64,000 nucleotides of DNA from Planococcus lenghuensis (GTDB taxonomy: Bacteria; Bacillota; Bacilli; Bacillales_A; Planococcaceae), in the NCBI RefSeq assembly GCF_001999905.1, contig NZ_CP019640.1:1964001-2028000 (forward strand), written 5' to 3'. The notes below the pieces were generated by a model, which searched no databases, was not told the DNA's origin, and saw only the letters and a list, made by a program, of their open reading frames with translations. Below, piece after piece: positions 8,966 through 16,903 of the stretch. Both the position numbers and the translations under genes were made by a program. Position 1 is the stretch's first letter, and every line of letters begins with the position of its first letter.

Positions 8966-10068
8966 ACAAGAAACAATTAAAGATCGGCATCATCGGCTGT
9001 GGCTATATCAGTTCCATCTATATGGAAAATATTCCGGCATACAGCCATTTATCCCTTGTTGCCTGTGCCGATCTCGATTTGGAGCGGGCTCGTTCCCAGG
9101 CGGCAGCGTTTAATATTCCAAAAGCTTGCAGCGTACAGGAACTGCTGGAAGATCCTGAAATAGATCTCGTAGTGAATCTCACACTGCCGCAAGTGCACGC
9201 GGAAGTCAGCCTGCAAATTCTGGAAGCCGGGAAGCATGTGTATGTGGAAAAACCGTTGGCCATTTCTCTTCAAGAAGCGAAGCAGGTTCTTGAAGCTGCG
9301 GATAATAAGGGATTGCTGGTCGGCAGTGCGCCTGATACTTTCCTCGGCACAGGTATCCAGACGGCTCTCCAACTGATTGAGAACGGGGAAATCGGTATAC
9401 CGGTCGGCGCGTCCGCCTCCATGATCATCCGGGGACATGAGCATTGGCATCCGAACCCTTCCTTCTACTATGAAAAAGGAGGCGGTCCGCTGTTTGATAT
9501 GGGCCCGTATTATTTAACTGCTTTGATCGCGTTGCTTGGTCCAATCCGGCGTCTTGCCGGCTCAGCCCGCATCAGCTATCCGGAACGGACAATTACGAGC
9601 GAACCGAACGCCGGTACGAAAATCAACGTCTCAACAGAGACACATATTGCTGGCACGATCGATTTTGCTGCAGGAGCGATCGCTACTCTCACCACCAGTT
9701 TCGATGCCTTCGGCGGATCCTCCCTCCCGCCGATCGAGATCTACGGCAGCGAAGGGACATTGCTGGTGCCTGATCCGAACACATTCGGCGGCCCTGTGAA
9801 ACTTCGAAAAAAAGATGAAGAAGAATTCACTGACATCCCGTTATTGTCTGCATTCCAAGACAATGGCCGCGGTATCGGCGTCGCTGATATGGGCCGGACG
9901 ATTCTCAGTAGACCGAACGCTCACCGTGCAAATGGACAGCTTGCTTACCATGTGCTTGAAGCAATGCATGGCTTTCTGGAATCATCGCACAAAGGTACTT
10001 TTTACGAAATGGAAAGCACGTGTGTAAAGCCGGCTTCATTTTCCGTCACCGACCAGGTTTTCAATTGA
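8962..10068 (+). CDS. Gfo/Idh/MocA family oxidoreductase
   Basis: 368 aa. Classic N-terminal nucleotide-binding fold (KIGIIGCGYISSIYMENIPAYSHL), EKPLAISLQEAKQVLEAAD as the family signature, and FYYEKGGGPLFDMGPYYLTAL, the usual substrate-domain motif. Last gene of the cre-controlled operon, coupled to the ThuA gene by a 4-nt overlap. It shares the fold but little sequence with the first oxidoreductase, so the two probably act on different steps of one sugar pathway. Confidence 0.88.
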   Translation: MNKKQLKIGIIGCGYISSIYMENIPAYSHLSLVACADLDLERARSQAAAFNIPKACSVQELLEDPEIDLVVNLTLPQVHAEVSLQILEAGKHVYVEKPLAISLQEAKQVLEAADNKGLLVGSAPDTFLGTGIQTALQLIENGEIGIPVGASASMIIRGHEHWHPNPSFYYEKGGGPLFDMGPYYLTALIALLGPIRRLAGSARISYPERTITSEPNAGTKINVSTETHIAGTIDFAAGAIATLTTSFDAFGGSSLPPIEIYGSEGTLLVPDPNTFGGPVKLRKKDEEEFTDIPLLSAFQDNGRGIGVADMGRTILSRPNAHRANGQLAYHVLEAMHGFLESSHKGTFYEMESTCVKPASFSVTDQVFN

Positions 10069-10090
10069 GTTCCCGATTTCATTTTAGACG

Positions 10091-10137
10091 ACTAACCCCC
10101 GGATAGAGCCTTTTAGAGGGCCCATCCGGGGGTTAGT
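10091..10137 (+). terminator. Hairpin ending the oxidoreductase operon
   Basis: Perfect 14-bp stem (ACTAACCCCCGGAT at 10091-10104 with its complement at 10124-10137) and a 19-nt loop. The T-tract is weak (TCGTTATATT), so it may act on both converging transcripts. Confidence 0.6.
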
Positions 10138-10211
10138 TCGTTATATTGAATTTTCTAAAGCTGCCTGTACCTGTACGAAACGCTGAGATAAAGGCGGTTT
10201 CTCGGTTGTCC

Positions 10212-10919
10212 CTAAACGCCGCGTTTATTTCCCCACACCAGCGCATGGAGCTGAGGCAGCACTTTGGCATCATTCATAACTGACGAGCAGGCAGTCAGAT
10301 CAATCAGCCATTCGTACTGCCGCAGCAGGACGGAGACGAGATGGGCATCATCTGTTGTGGCCGTATCGCTATTGCCGACCTGCAGGAAGAACGGAACTGA
10401 TGGGTAACGCATGTGAAGCTGTTCAGCAAAAGTGAAATCCGTTTCATCAAAAATCACGATTTTCAAGCTGGCATTCGCTTCATCCAATTTCCCCATAATC
10501 GCATCCAGTTTATTGAAATCGGTTTTCATCCCGGAGCTGGGCGGCTTCGGCGACAGCGTAATGTCATCGACAGCCAGCAGCCAATCCTGCCAAAATGAGC
10601 CCTGTGTTTCCACAGCGACTTTCCATCCCTGTACATGGCACAGCCGGATTAACTCCCCGATCCCTTTGTGAAGAACGGGATTGCCGCCGGAAATCGTGAC
10701 ATGCGAAAAAAATTGCTGCCCGGATCGTTTCAGTTCTTGAATGATTTCCTCGGGCTGCATTGCTGTACTTTTCCCTGTCCCATCCCAGGTAAATTTGGAA
10801 TCGCACCAGGAACAGGAGTAATCACAACCGGCCGTCCGGACAAACATCGTTTTTTGCCCCATCACCATACCTTCTCCTTGAATCGTTGGACCAAATATCT
10901 CCATGACCGGAATTTTCAT
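10212..10919 (-). CDS. queE: 7-carboxy-7-deazaguanine synthase
   Basis: 235 aa radical SAM enzyme converting 6-carboxy-tetrahydropterin to 7-carboxy-7-deazaguanine in queuosine/preQ0 synthesis. IPVMEIFGPTIQGEGMVMGQKTMFVRTAGC is followed by the cluster motif C-x3-C-x2-C (CDYSCSWCDSKFTW), then HVTISGGNP (GGE-like SAM motif) and LSPKPPSS. It ends in WGNKRGV as in Bacillus QueE. Its ATG overlaps the queD stop by 4 nt. Third gene of queC-queD-queE. Confidence 0.96.
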   Translation of the reverse strand: MKIPVMEIFGPTIQGEGMVMGQKTMFVRTAGCDYSCSWCDSKFTWDGTGKSTAMQPEEIIQELKRSGQQFFSHVTISGGNPVLHKGIGELIRLCHVQGWKVAVETQGSFWQDWLLAVDDITLSPKPPSSGMKTDFNKLDAIMGKLDEANASLKIVIFDETDFTFAEQLHMRYPSVPFFLQVGNSDTATTDDAHLVSVLLRQYEWLIDLTACSSVMNDAKVLPQLHALVWGNKRGV

Positions 10920-11341
10920 TGGAAGTCCTCCCGATTGGGCCGGTACACAACATAGCTTGTCGGCGTTTCCCGGACAATGACTTGAAGGCAGACCGGTTTA
11001 TTATTCCGTGTTGTCAGAAGGGATTGAATGGAAGTCCAAATCTGTTCAGCCAACCGCTCCGTTGTCGGGAAATCGTTCTTGAATTCCGGATGATCATTCA
11101 GCACCGAGTGGTCATATCTTTTATGAACCGCTTCTTTCAATAACTTAAAATCGATCAAGAAACCAGAAGGATCCAATTCATTCCCGCCGACCGTCACATT
11201 GACAAAGTATGTATGGCCATGCATCACTTGACACTTCCCCGCTTCTTTCGATGGAATGAAATGAGCGGCAGAAAAATTAAAATCCTTATTCAATTCAAAA
11301 CGGTAAGTATGCGGAACGGCCGGATAAAATTGCTGCATCAT
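10916..11341 (-). CDS. queD: 6-carboxy-5,6,7,8-tetrahydropterin synthase
   Basis: 141 aa, PTPS/QueD family; makes 6-carboxy-tetrahydropterin from dihydroneopterin triphosphate. The zinc ligands are visible: FSAAHFIP (first His) and [10 protein letters not shown] (two His); catalytic region [14 protein letters not shown] and the tail [11 protein letters not shown]. Overlaps queC and queE by 4 nt on either side. Confidence 0.95.
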   Translation of the reverse strand: MMQQFYPAVPHTYRFELNKDFNFSAAHFIPSKEAGKCQVMHGHTYFVNVTVGGNELDPSGFLIDFKLLKEAVHKRYDHSVLNDHPEFKNDFPTTERLAEQIWTSIQSLLTTRNNKPVCLQVIVRETPTSYVVYRPNREDFQ

Positions 11342-12003
11342 ACGGCCGCTCCTTCAGACTTCGCTTTCAAGTATGCCTCGAGCCCTGCATTCCGCAATCT
11401 GCAGGCAGGACAGTCACCGCAGCCGCTGCTTGGTATGCCATTATAGCAAGTCAATGTTTTTTCCCGGACGAAATCGAGTGCACCCAGTTCATCCGACAGT
11501 GCCCATACCTCTGCTTTATCCCGCCACACGAGCGGAGTATGCAAGACGAATTGGGCGTCCATCGCTAAATTCAACGTCACATTCAGCGATTTAATGAATG
11601 TATCCCGGCAATCCGGATAACCGCTGAAGTCCGCTTCGCTCACGCCGGTGATCAAATGACGGGCACCGATCGCTTGTGCGTATACTGCGGCAAAAGATAG
11701 AAATAAATGGTTTCTTCCCGGCACAAACGTGGATGGCAATTCGCCATCTTGCTGCTCAACCGGAATGTCATTCCGGGTGAGTGCGTTCGCCGATAATTGG
11801 TTGATCAGTTTCATGTCGAGTATTTTGAATGGTACCTGCAATTCCTCTGCAATGGCCTGTGCATGTTCAATTTCCGCCGCATGCCGCTGCCCATAATCGA
11901 ATGTCACGGTCGCCACTTCTCCGAATTTTGATAACGCCCAGAACAGACAGGTTGTGCTGTCTTGACCGCCGCTGAATACAACGACTGCTTTTTCATTTTT
12001 CAT
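11338..12003 (-). CDS. queC: 7-cyano-7-deazaguanine synthase
   Basis: 221 aa, ATP-dependent conversion of 7-carboxy-7-deazaguanine to preQ0. P-loop-like [10 protein letters not shown] near the N-terminus and the zinc site [15 protein letters not shown] near the C-terminus with an earlier Cys ([14 protein letters not shown]) are the family signatures. First gene of the operon; its Shine-Dalgarno sequence is the 3' end of the preQ1 aptamer, so the whole operon is under feedback by preQ1. Confidence 0.96.
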   Translation of the reverse strand: MKNEKAVVVFSGGQDSTTCLFWALSKFGEVATVTFDYGQRHAAEIEHAQAIAEELQVPFKILDMKLINQLSANALTRNDIPVEQQDGELPSTFVPGRNHLFLSFAAVYAQAIGARHLITGVSEADFSGYPDCRDTFIKSLNVTLNLAMDAQFVLHTPLVWRDKAEVWALSDELGALDFVREKTLTCYNGIPSSGCGDCPACRLRNAGLEAYLKAKSEGAAV

Positions 12004-12012
12004 CTGTTACCG

Positions 12013-12049
12013 CTCCTTAGTTTTTTTGAGAGGGATTTCGCGAACCTCT
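12013..12049 (-). promoter_or_regulatory. preQ1-I riboswitch of queCDE
   Basis: On the reverse strand AGAGG-TTCGCGAAATC-CCTCT forms the P1 stem and loop, followed by the A-rich tail CAAAAAAACTAAGGAG. This reproduces the compact preQ1 class I aptamer of Bacillus queC. The AAGGAG at its 3' end is the queC ribosome binding site (9 nt before ATG), and no separate terminator hairpin follows, so control is probably at translation. Confidence 0.92.
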
Positions 12050-12153
12050 AATTTTTCCGAACAGGTTTCATAATACCACATTGAGGAAATGAACCGGAAC
12101 AAGAAGAGCGGCATATTCTATAGACCCCAGGAATTTAATAACCAAAACAAAGC

Positions 12154-12183
12154 CTGATGCAATCCCTTTTCGGATTGTATCAG
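12154..12183 (-). terminator. Terminator of the 12.2-13.5 kb minus-strand unit
   Basis: Stem CTGATGCAATCC/GGATTGTATCAG (12154-12165, 12172-12183), 6-nt loop; on the minus strand it is followed by GCTTTGTTTTGG. Confidence 0.6.
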
Positions 12184-12230
12184 ACTATAATTTCAACAAC
12201 TTACAAAAAAGCAGTTCTTTTATCGATTGC

Positions 12231-12383
12231 CTACCTGCTGCTTTGCCGCTGATTGTCATGATGCGTATGCAGGTCTGCCTCCCTCTTTCTTCGCTTCATC
12301 ATATAAACAAAACCGACGAACAGGAGAACCAATGACACGAGCACAATTACAAGGACCACTAATAAAAATCCGAGTGCTTCCAT
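12231..12383 (-). CDS. Small single-pass membrane protein (50 aa)
   Basis: ATG at 12383 preceded by an excellent GGAGGAGG site. MEALGFLLVV then LVIVLVSLVLLFVGFVYMM form one membrane helix; a positive stop (KRRKRE) and a polar tail with HTHHD and QRQSSR follow, so N-out/C-in topology is likely. It lies 150 nt after the larger membrane-anchored protein on the same strand, with a terminator downstream. Function unknown. Confidence 0.65.
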   Translation of the reverse strand: MEALGFLLVVLVIVLVSLVLLFVGFVYMMKRRKREADLHTHHDNQRQSSR

Positions 12384-12536
12384 GTTACCTCCTCCTTCTG
12401 CCCTTCTTTAATACATTACCCCTGAATTGGGTTCTTATTCTTATTAGGCGGATTTAAGCATTCCCATTAAATACTTTTTATTAGATTAGAAAACGGAGCT
12501 CCTGTCATCTTTGAAGGCGGCATCCTGTCTTTTCCT

Positions 12537-13553
12537 CTAAGCAGAACCGCAGCCGCCTCCACAGGATGAACCGCACGATGAGCCGCCATCGCTGTCACTT
12601 CCACCGTCGAACTCAAAAAAACCGCCTGTTTCACCAGATGAATCAACGCGTTTGAAACCAAGGGATTGATCATAAGCAGACGGGTCTTCCCACGCAGCCC
12701 AAAAAACATAACCGAGTGTAATGGCATTGAGCGTGTCGTTACTGAATGCCCGGCTGGAACGGTTTTGCAAATTGGCCTTAATGCTTCGGAACTCTTGGAT
12801 ATTCCGGTAATTCTTCCGGGCGTCAAGTGCCGCTTTCACTTCACGGATCAAATACCGGGCGATTTCCTGTGTATCCGGCCGGTCGAAAAAGTACCGGTCC
12901 GCCAATGCCGCTGCGCTTTCTGTTTCCCATTCATCAATGAAACGCTGGCTCGGTTTATGCTGATAAAAGGAAAAGCCCCACGCCCGTTCTGAAAAAGGCA
13001 TTTCTTCAAACAGCTCCAAATACATCATGTCAAACAGGAACCGGTCATCCTCCCCGTCCTTGCCGTCGACATTGGGCTGATGATGAATGAATTGGCCGGC
13101 AAAGGTTTCTGTGAAGGATTGATACGACTGCGTGAACAGGAGCATCGTATGCCATACTTCATCGACGCGGGTCGAAAACATCGGAACCTGTTTGAAGACC
13201 GCAGTCATCAGCAGGAACCGTTTCTGTTCAAAAATGAGCTCCATCAATGTTTGGGTGTTGAACTCCGTCTCGTCCACCATTCGATTGAAGATATTCACTT
13301 GGTATGAGAGCGGGAATGCTTTCTCCAACTGCCGGGCCAGATCCTGCGCAACCGGTTTTGTCGTTCCGATGAAATCCAAACCGAGGGATGTCTGCTGTTT
13401 CAAAAAAGTGTATTCATCGTGTTTAAGCTGTGACCGTTGCTCCCGGAACCGCGCATGCCGCCGCTTCTGGGTTCTTTTCGTGAGACCGTATGCGGCAATC
13501 AGCAGGCCGAGTAACATAACAATGACGATTACAGTGAATAAGGTTTCTGTCAT
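12537..13553 (-). CDS. Membrane-anchored GRDP-like protein with Gly/Cys-rich tail
   Basis: 338 aa. One N-terminal membrane helix (TLFTVIVIVMLLGLLIAAYGL), a basic linker, then a soluble domain with RVDEVWHTMLLFTQSYQSF and FAGQFIHHQP. The D-x-x-W-H ... Y ... H-H-x-P pattern resembles the glycine-rich-domain (GRDP-like, DUF1399) family. The protein ends in a low-complexity tail with GGSDSDGG and C-x-x-x-C-x-x-x-C spaced by Gly/Ser (SSCGSSCGGGCGSA). Such Cys/Gly tails are seen on several bacterial membrane proteins of unknown function. No recognised enzyme activity; orientation and tail suggest a cell-envelope role. Confidence 0.6.
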   Translation of the reverse strand: MTETLFTVIVIVMLLGLLIAAYGLTKRTQKRRHARFREQRSQLKHDEYTFLKQQTSLGLDFIGTTKPVAQDLARQLEKAFPLSYQVNIFNRMVDETEFNTQTLMELIFEQKRFLLMTAVFKQVPMFSTRVDEVWHTMLLFTQSYQSFTETFAGQFIHHQPNVDGKDGEDDRFLFDMMYLELFEEMPFSERAWGFSFYQHKPSQRFIDEWETESAAALADRYFFDRPDTQEIARYLIREVKAALDARKNYRNIQEFRSIKANLQNRSSRAFSNDTLNAITLGYVFWAAWEDPSAYDQSLGFKRVDSSGETGGFFEFDGGSDSDGGSSCGSSCGGGCGSA

Positions 13554-13746
13554 CAGTCATCATCCCTTCTGGTGTATGGTTCTCGATCGTCGAATCGCAC
13601 CACCTATCTCTGCTCGTTGTTACTCCTATCCATATACTTCAACACTTTCTCCGGCAACCCCTGCTTTTTTTAGAAAAACACAGGAAAATAGAACATGGAT
13701 TTGCGATAAGTTGAAAAATAGAGCTTACTCCCTGTCTTTGTAAGAC

Positions 13747-13775
13747 TTGATTTAACGTATACATTTGTATACAAT
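13747..13775 (+). promoter_or_regulatory. Sigma-A promoter
   Basis: TTGATT (13747-13752), 17-bp spacer, TACAAT (13770-13775). It lies 38 nt before the start of the gene at 13813, and an operator-like palindrome fills the spacer. Confidence 0.6.
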
Positions 13776-13798
13776 TAAATAGGTATACAAATGTATAC
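13757..13798 (+). promoter_or_regulatory. Paired GTATAC palindromes (GntR-type operator candidate)
   Basis: GTATACATTTGTATAC (13757-13772) and GTATACAAATGTATAC (13783-13798) are two inverted copies of one 16-bp sequence, 26 bp apart centre to centre. The first lies between the -35 and -10 boxes, the second between the -10 and the ribosome binding site, an arrangement expected for repression. The TTGTATACAA core is like operators of GntR-family repressors (for example gluconate GntR). The regulator is not in this window as far as I can tell. Confidence 0.6.
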
Positions 13799-13812
13799 AA
13801 AGGAGTGAATCC

Positions 13813-14190
13813 ATGAGAAATAATGATTCAAAGCGTTACAGAAGAGGAGAAAACTTTTCAGAAAGTGATGACAGACCCGAAAGTACCCACTCGGTACGAG
13901 ACGGCGGGCATGGCCGCTCCGGACATCATAAAGGAGCAAAAACGTTCCGGCGCGGTCGGGCCATCGAGTTTCTGGAGCGAATGAATACGAGACGGGAGAC
14001 TCTGAAGCAGCAATTGGAGACACCGGAGCTGCAGTCCATCAATCCCATTTTAGTCGGAGAGCTGAAAGCCTTGGAAACGGTCATCGCCGAGTTCACCCGG
14101 CTGTTCGAACTCCATCCCGATGAAGGGAAGCAGAACGGGCCTGTGTTGCCGGCAGAAGCGACGCCTGTCGATGATAAAACGGAGGCATAG
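13813..14190 (+). CDS. Conserved hypothetical protein with C-terminal helical domain
   Basis: 125 aa. Residues 1-40 are polar, disordered and rich in Arg, Ser, Gly and His. The C-terminal part (FRRGRAIEFLERMNTRRETL, then LQSINPILVGELKALETVIAEFTRLFELH) is a compact amphipathic helical domain that looks conserved. AAGGAG lies 8 nt before the ATG. It is controlled by a promoter filled with two GTATAC palindromes. I do not recognise the function; a small cytoplasmic nucleic-acid- or partner-binding protein is possible from its charge. Confidence 0.6.
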   Translation: MRNNDSKRYRRGENFSESDDRPESTHSVRDGGHGRSGHHKGAKTFRRGRAIEFLERMNTRRETLKQQLETPELQSINPILVGELKALETVIAEFTRLFELHPDEGKQNGPVLPAEATPVDDKTEA

Positions 14191-14240
14191 CTCCAGAAAT
14201 TGACCGCCAGTCACTACATTAACTGGATTGGGGATATCGT

Positions 14241-14642
14241 ATGTTTATTCAAATGAGAAAAATTACCGTATCAGAAGGAAATGCCGAACAAGTCATTAGC
14301 CGGTTCAGTCAGAAAGGAATCATTGAGCAGCAGGAAGGATTCGTGGACTTAAAGATCTTAGAGAAAAAAGTCAGACGCGGCGAAGAGAAAGTCGTCGTGC
14401 TGGTTACCTGGGAGTCAGAAGACGATTTGAAGCAATGGGAGAAAAGCGACGCCCATATTGCCGGGCATAAAGCTAAACTTAATCAGTCCAAGCCGGATTA
14501 CGTTCTTAATACGAAGTCTCGAAATATAACGTACGCGCGATCAAAACAAATGCTTAAAAACCCCCTTGGTCATCAAAACGAAAAGCAAGGTGCGCTGCCG
14601 GATGCAGCACGCCTTGCTTTTCTTCTATTACGCTTTCTTTAA
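14241..14642 (+). CDS. hmoA: Heme-degrading monooxygenase HmoA-like, apparent C-terminal frameshift
   Basis: Residues 1-92 (MFIQMRKITVSEGNAEQVI ... VVLVTWESEDDLKQWEKSDAHIAGHK) match the IsdG/HmoA ABM-fold heme oxygenases: Trp and His of the active site are present in VTWESE and IAGHK. The frame as written ends with a hydrophobic tail encoded by a transcription terminator (stop at 14640-14642), which is not natural. In another frame, from 14525, the DNA reads Y-N-V-R-A-I-K-T-N-A then TAA at 14555-14557, just like the normal HmoA end. One missing base near 14522-14524 (run of A) explains this: the intact product would be about 105 aa. Either a recent mutation or a sequencing error. Confidence 0.8.
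   Translation: MFIQMRKITVSEGNAEQVISRFSQKGIIEQQEGFVDLKILEKKVRRGEEKVVVLVTWESEDDLKQWEKSDAHIAGHKAKLNQSKPDYVLNTKSRNITYARSKQMLKNPLGHQNEKQGALPDAARLAFLLLRFL
14581..14624 (+). terminator. Rho-independent terminator of hmoA
   Basis: AAAAGCAAGG ... CCTTGCTTTT outer 10-bp stem (14581-14590 and 14612-14621), extended by CTGC/GCAG, then TCTTC. It lies inside the frameshifted reading frame, which supports the earlier stop at 14557. Confidence 0.85.
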
Positions 14643-14645
14643 CTA

Positions 14646-15374
14646 TCAAAAAAGAGGAATCGATTGGGAATCATCGTTCGCAAGGATTGAGGAAATATTA
14701 TGATAGATTTCAGTTCCCAGTACTTTATATCCTTCGGCCGTTAAATGGATGCCATCTGCACTGACGAGACTGACCAGGTCCCCCGCCTGGCGTAAAGCCG
14801 ACCGGACATCGATTTTTAATACACCTGACTCCGCTGCCACTTCCGTTACGCTGCGGTTGTACTGCCCGTGCCAATGTTCTATCCCGCCGGCTTTGCAGAT
14901 CCAGTTGCTGACCCGCGAGCTGAATCGCTGAATGATATTTTCGTAATACCGCACCGGATCAAGCGGCGGCAAGGTCAGAATTATCGGAGTGATACCATGC
15001 TGTTTCACATGGGTCACAATGGAACTGATGTTTTTGCGGTAGCGATCCAACGGCACGATTGCCTGATGGGTATCATCCGGGTGATCGGCAACTTCTTCCC
15101 ACAGGAAATTGCAGTCATTCCCGCCTATCCCGATAATGACAATAGCCGGTTGTTCTGCCACCACATCCTTTTCAAGCCGCGCCAGCAGTGAATTCGAGTT
15201 GTCATTGAACGCTCCTTTATTCAGCACGTGCGCTTCACTGCCGGATAAGAGTGATTCATTATTGTTCAATAGCTCCTGCAACATGGCCGGATAATTGCTT
15301 TTCAGGATTTTAAAGCGCTCATTTCTAAATGTAACGCCGCGTGTCAGGCTATCTCCAAAACAAACGATTTTCAT
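14646..15374 (-). CDS. SGNH/GDSL family hydrolase (esterase/lipase-like)
   Basis: 242 aa with all SGNH blocks: FGDSLTRG (Ser, block I), the block II Gly region, GIGGNDCNF (Asn, block III) and DGIHLTAEGY (Asp-x-x-His, block V). No signal peptide, so a cytosolic acyl esterase or thioesterase is likely. ATG 15374 with GGAGG upstream; an upstream in-frame ATG at 15410 lacks a ribosome site. Monocistronic. Confidence 0.88.
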   Translation of the reverse strand: MKIVCFGDSLTRGVTFRNERFKILKSNYPAMLQELLNNNESLLSGSEAHVLNKGAFNDNSNSLLARLEKDVVAEQPAIVIIGIGGNDCNFLWEEVADHPDDTHQAIVPLDRYRKNISSIVTHVKQHGITPIILTLPPLDPVRYYENIIQRFSSRVSNWICKAGGIEHWHGQYNRSVTEVAAESGVLKIDVRSALRQAGDLVSLVSADGIHLTAEGYKVLGTEIYHNISSILANDDSQSIPLF

Positions 15375-15484
15375 GGTATCCCTCCTCTTTCTCCTTAATA
15401 TGTATAGCACTATAGCATAAGAAAGAAAGGCATACTATTGACATTCGTCATGTGTTTCCAACCAAACAAGGAGAAACCATATAA

Positions 15485-15528
15485 ACAGAAAAGACAAGCC
15501 CGCATTGAAAATCGGCCGGGCCTGTCTT
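15485..15528 (-). terminator. Rho-independent terminator
   Basis: AAGACAGGCCCG/CGGGCTTGTCTT on the minus strand (15517-15528, 15491-15502), one G-U pair, followed by TTCTGTTT. Ends the 15.55-16.33 kb unit. Confidence 0.75.
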
Positions 15529-15553
15529 GTTTCTTTATCTTGTTTTAAGCCGA

Positions 15554-15904
15554 TCAGGACCAGCGCTTGCTGCGGACCGGGCGGAACTTCGCCGCTTCAT
15601 AGGCAGGATTCAGGTAATACATTTCATTGCAGCAGAAATTAGCGAGTTCCGTCAATTCCTGAAAGGTGCCACAGGTGACCTTGAAGGTATGAATCCCATT
15701 TGGCATGGCTTTTAAGGATGCGTGGGCATGAATCCATTTGACTTCTTCAATTTCAACCCACCTGCTTGTTGTGCTCTCAGCTTCCACACATGTCAACCGG
15801 GCAAACAGCGTGATAAAGACCTGGCCTTCTTCTATATGCGTATCTTTTGCGCGAGTAAAATAATAGCTGCGTTTTCCTGTAACCAATGGATTCGCCTGTG
15901 ACAT
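15554..15904 (-). CDS. Hypothetical protein (116 aa)
   Basis: Soluble mixed alpha/beta protein with KRSYYFTRAKDTHIEEGQVF, FARLTCVEAESTTSRWVEI and FCCNEMYYLNPAYEAAKFRPV. No known motif recognised. GGAGG lies upstream of the ATG. It follows the gene at 15929-16333 by 24 nt, so the two form an operon; both are small acidic cytoplasmic proteins of unknown function. Confidence 0.6.
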   Translation of the reverse strand: MSQANPLVTGKRSYYFTRAKDTHIEEGQVFITLFARLTCVEAESTTSRWVEIEEVKWIHAHASLKAMPNGIHTFKVTCGTFQELTELANFCCNEMYYLNPAYEAAKFRPVRSKRWS

Positions 15905-15928
15905 GTATCAAACCCCCTCCTCAATAAA

Positions 15929-16333
15929 TTACCTGTCAAATTCACTGCTGATTTTCCGCAATACTGCTGCAAGCCGCGCTGCGAAAAGTCCCGGGGCTTC
16001 TGTCGCTTCCATATGTAAACAGATACCGCCGAACTTTTCTTCTTTCCACTGCCGGTAATTCGCGGGCAGCAAATACTCATGCTCGATCAGCCCTGTTATA
16101 AAGCGCTGATAATCTTCGGTGCGGAGAAAAATTTCCGCTTCGTTTACCGCTGTACCATCCTCTTGATACTGTTCGAATGAAACTCCCAGCAGGAATGGAT
16201 GATTTATCGGATTTGCCGCCGGCTCTTCGGCAGTCGTCCGATTGATTGTGAACACTCGCTTTCCCGCCTCTGCTTCCGGCCCTGTATTTAGCAGCAAGCT
16301 CACTTGCCGAACCGCTGTTTCCTCTAATTTCAT
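15929..16333 (-). CDS. Hypothetical protein (134 aa)
   Basis: Begins MKLEETAVRQVSLLLNTG; no signal peptide or membrane helix. The ATG at 16333 has GGGAGAG 9 nt upstream and is preferred to a GTG three codons earlier that overlaps the ribosome site. Contains NHPFLLGVSFEQYQEDG and a C-terminal amphipathic helix (APGLFAARLAAVLRKISSEF). First gene of a two-gene unit. Function not recognised. Confidence 0.55.
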   Translation of the reverse strand: MKLEETAVRQVSLLLNTGPEAEAGKRVFTINRTTAEEPAANPINHPFLLGVSFEQYQEDGTAVNEAEIFLRTEDYQRFITGLIEHEYLLPANYRQWKEEKFGGICLHMEATEAPGLFAARLAAVLRKISSEFDR

Positions 16334-16770
16334 GCGATCCACTCTCCCTACATTAATTTCCCTTTATCTGCCCGTGGATAATTCAGCACCAAGTAATAAT
16401 CTGAATTTTTTATCTTTAAATTTAAAAGCGATAATTAACTTAAAGGCGATACTTTTTCCTATTTCTGTTTGCTATTAATTTATTTATACGATTATTTTTC
16501 TTTACACCCCTGATTATATACTCCTTTATACTTAATTTATATACTTTTATTTGTGTTTTTTATAAATTTAGATAATGATATATAACTCGATAAATCTTTC
16601 CTGATCATTGTACAAAAATTGAACTGCATTCACTATCAGGAATTTCCCTTATTGCGCTAAGGTGAATCCCTCCCTTCCATAAACTTTGCCGTTTGACCGT
16701 TTTCCTGAAAGACTCCTTTTCATCGAGTTCTTGCTGCATGCCTTGCTGTTGAAATGCGAATTCACTTAGT
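16334..16770. other. AT-rich intergenic region
   Basis: About 440 bp, very rich in A+T between 16400 and 16620 (for example TATATACTCCTTTATACTTAATT). It must hold the promoter of the unit ending at 15554. I see no gene or hairpin; the reading frame at 16605-16814 on the minus strand begins in the terminator and has no ribosome site. Confidence 0.4.
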
Positions 16771-16817
16771 AAAAAAACGCCAGCCTCTCTGTGTTCAGAG
16801 AGGCTGGCGTTCAATTT
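16771..16817. terminator. Bidirectional-looking terminator downstream of pirin gene
   Basis: Perfect 15-bp stem ACGCCAGCCTCTCTG (16777-16791) with its complement (16796-16810), TGTT loop, flanked by AAAAAAA on the left and TCAATTTTT on the right. On the minus strand it ends the pirin gene. Confidence 0.85.
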
Positions 16818-16903
16818 TTAATGAATTATGGATCACCCCAGTTCAGTCTTTGCAACTGTAAAATAGAGACGGATTAATTTTCGGACAAACTGCTTCTCCA
16901 CCG

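Noticed and set aside
10150-10211. Sensible-looking peptide (ending FVQVQAALENSI) just after queE in another frame
   Set aside because: It could mean a frameshifted queE end, but queE already ends in the normal WGNKRGV, and the peptide has no start codon.
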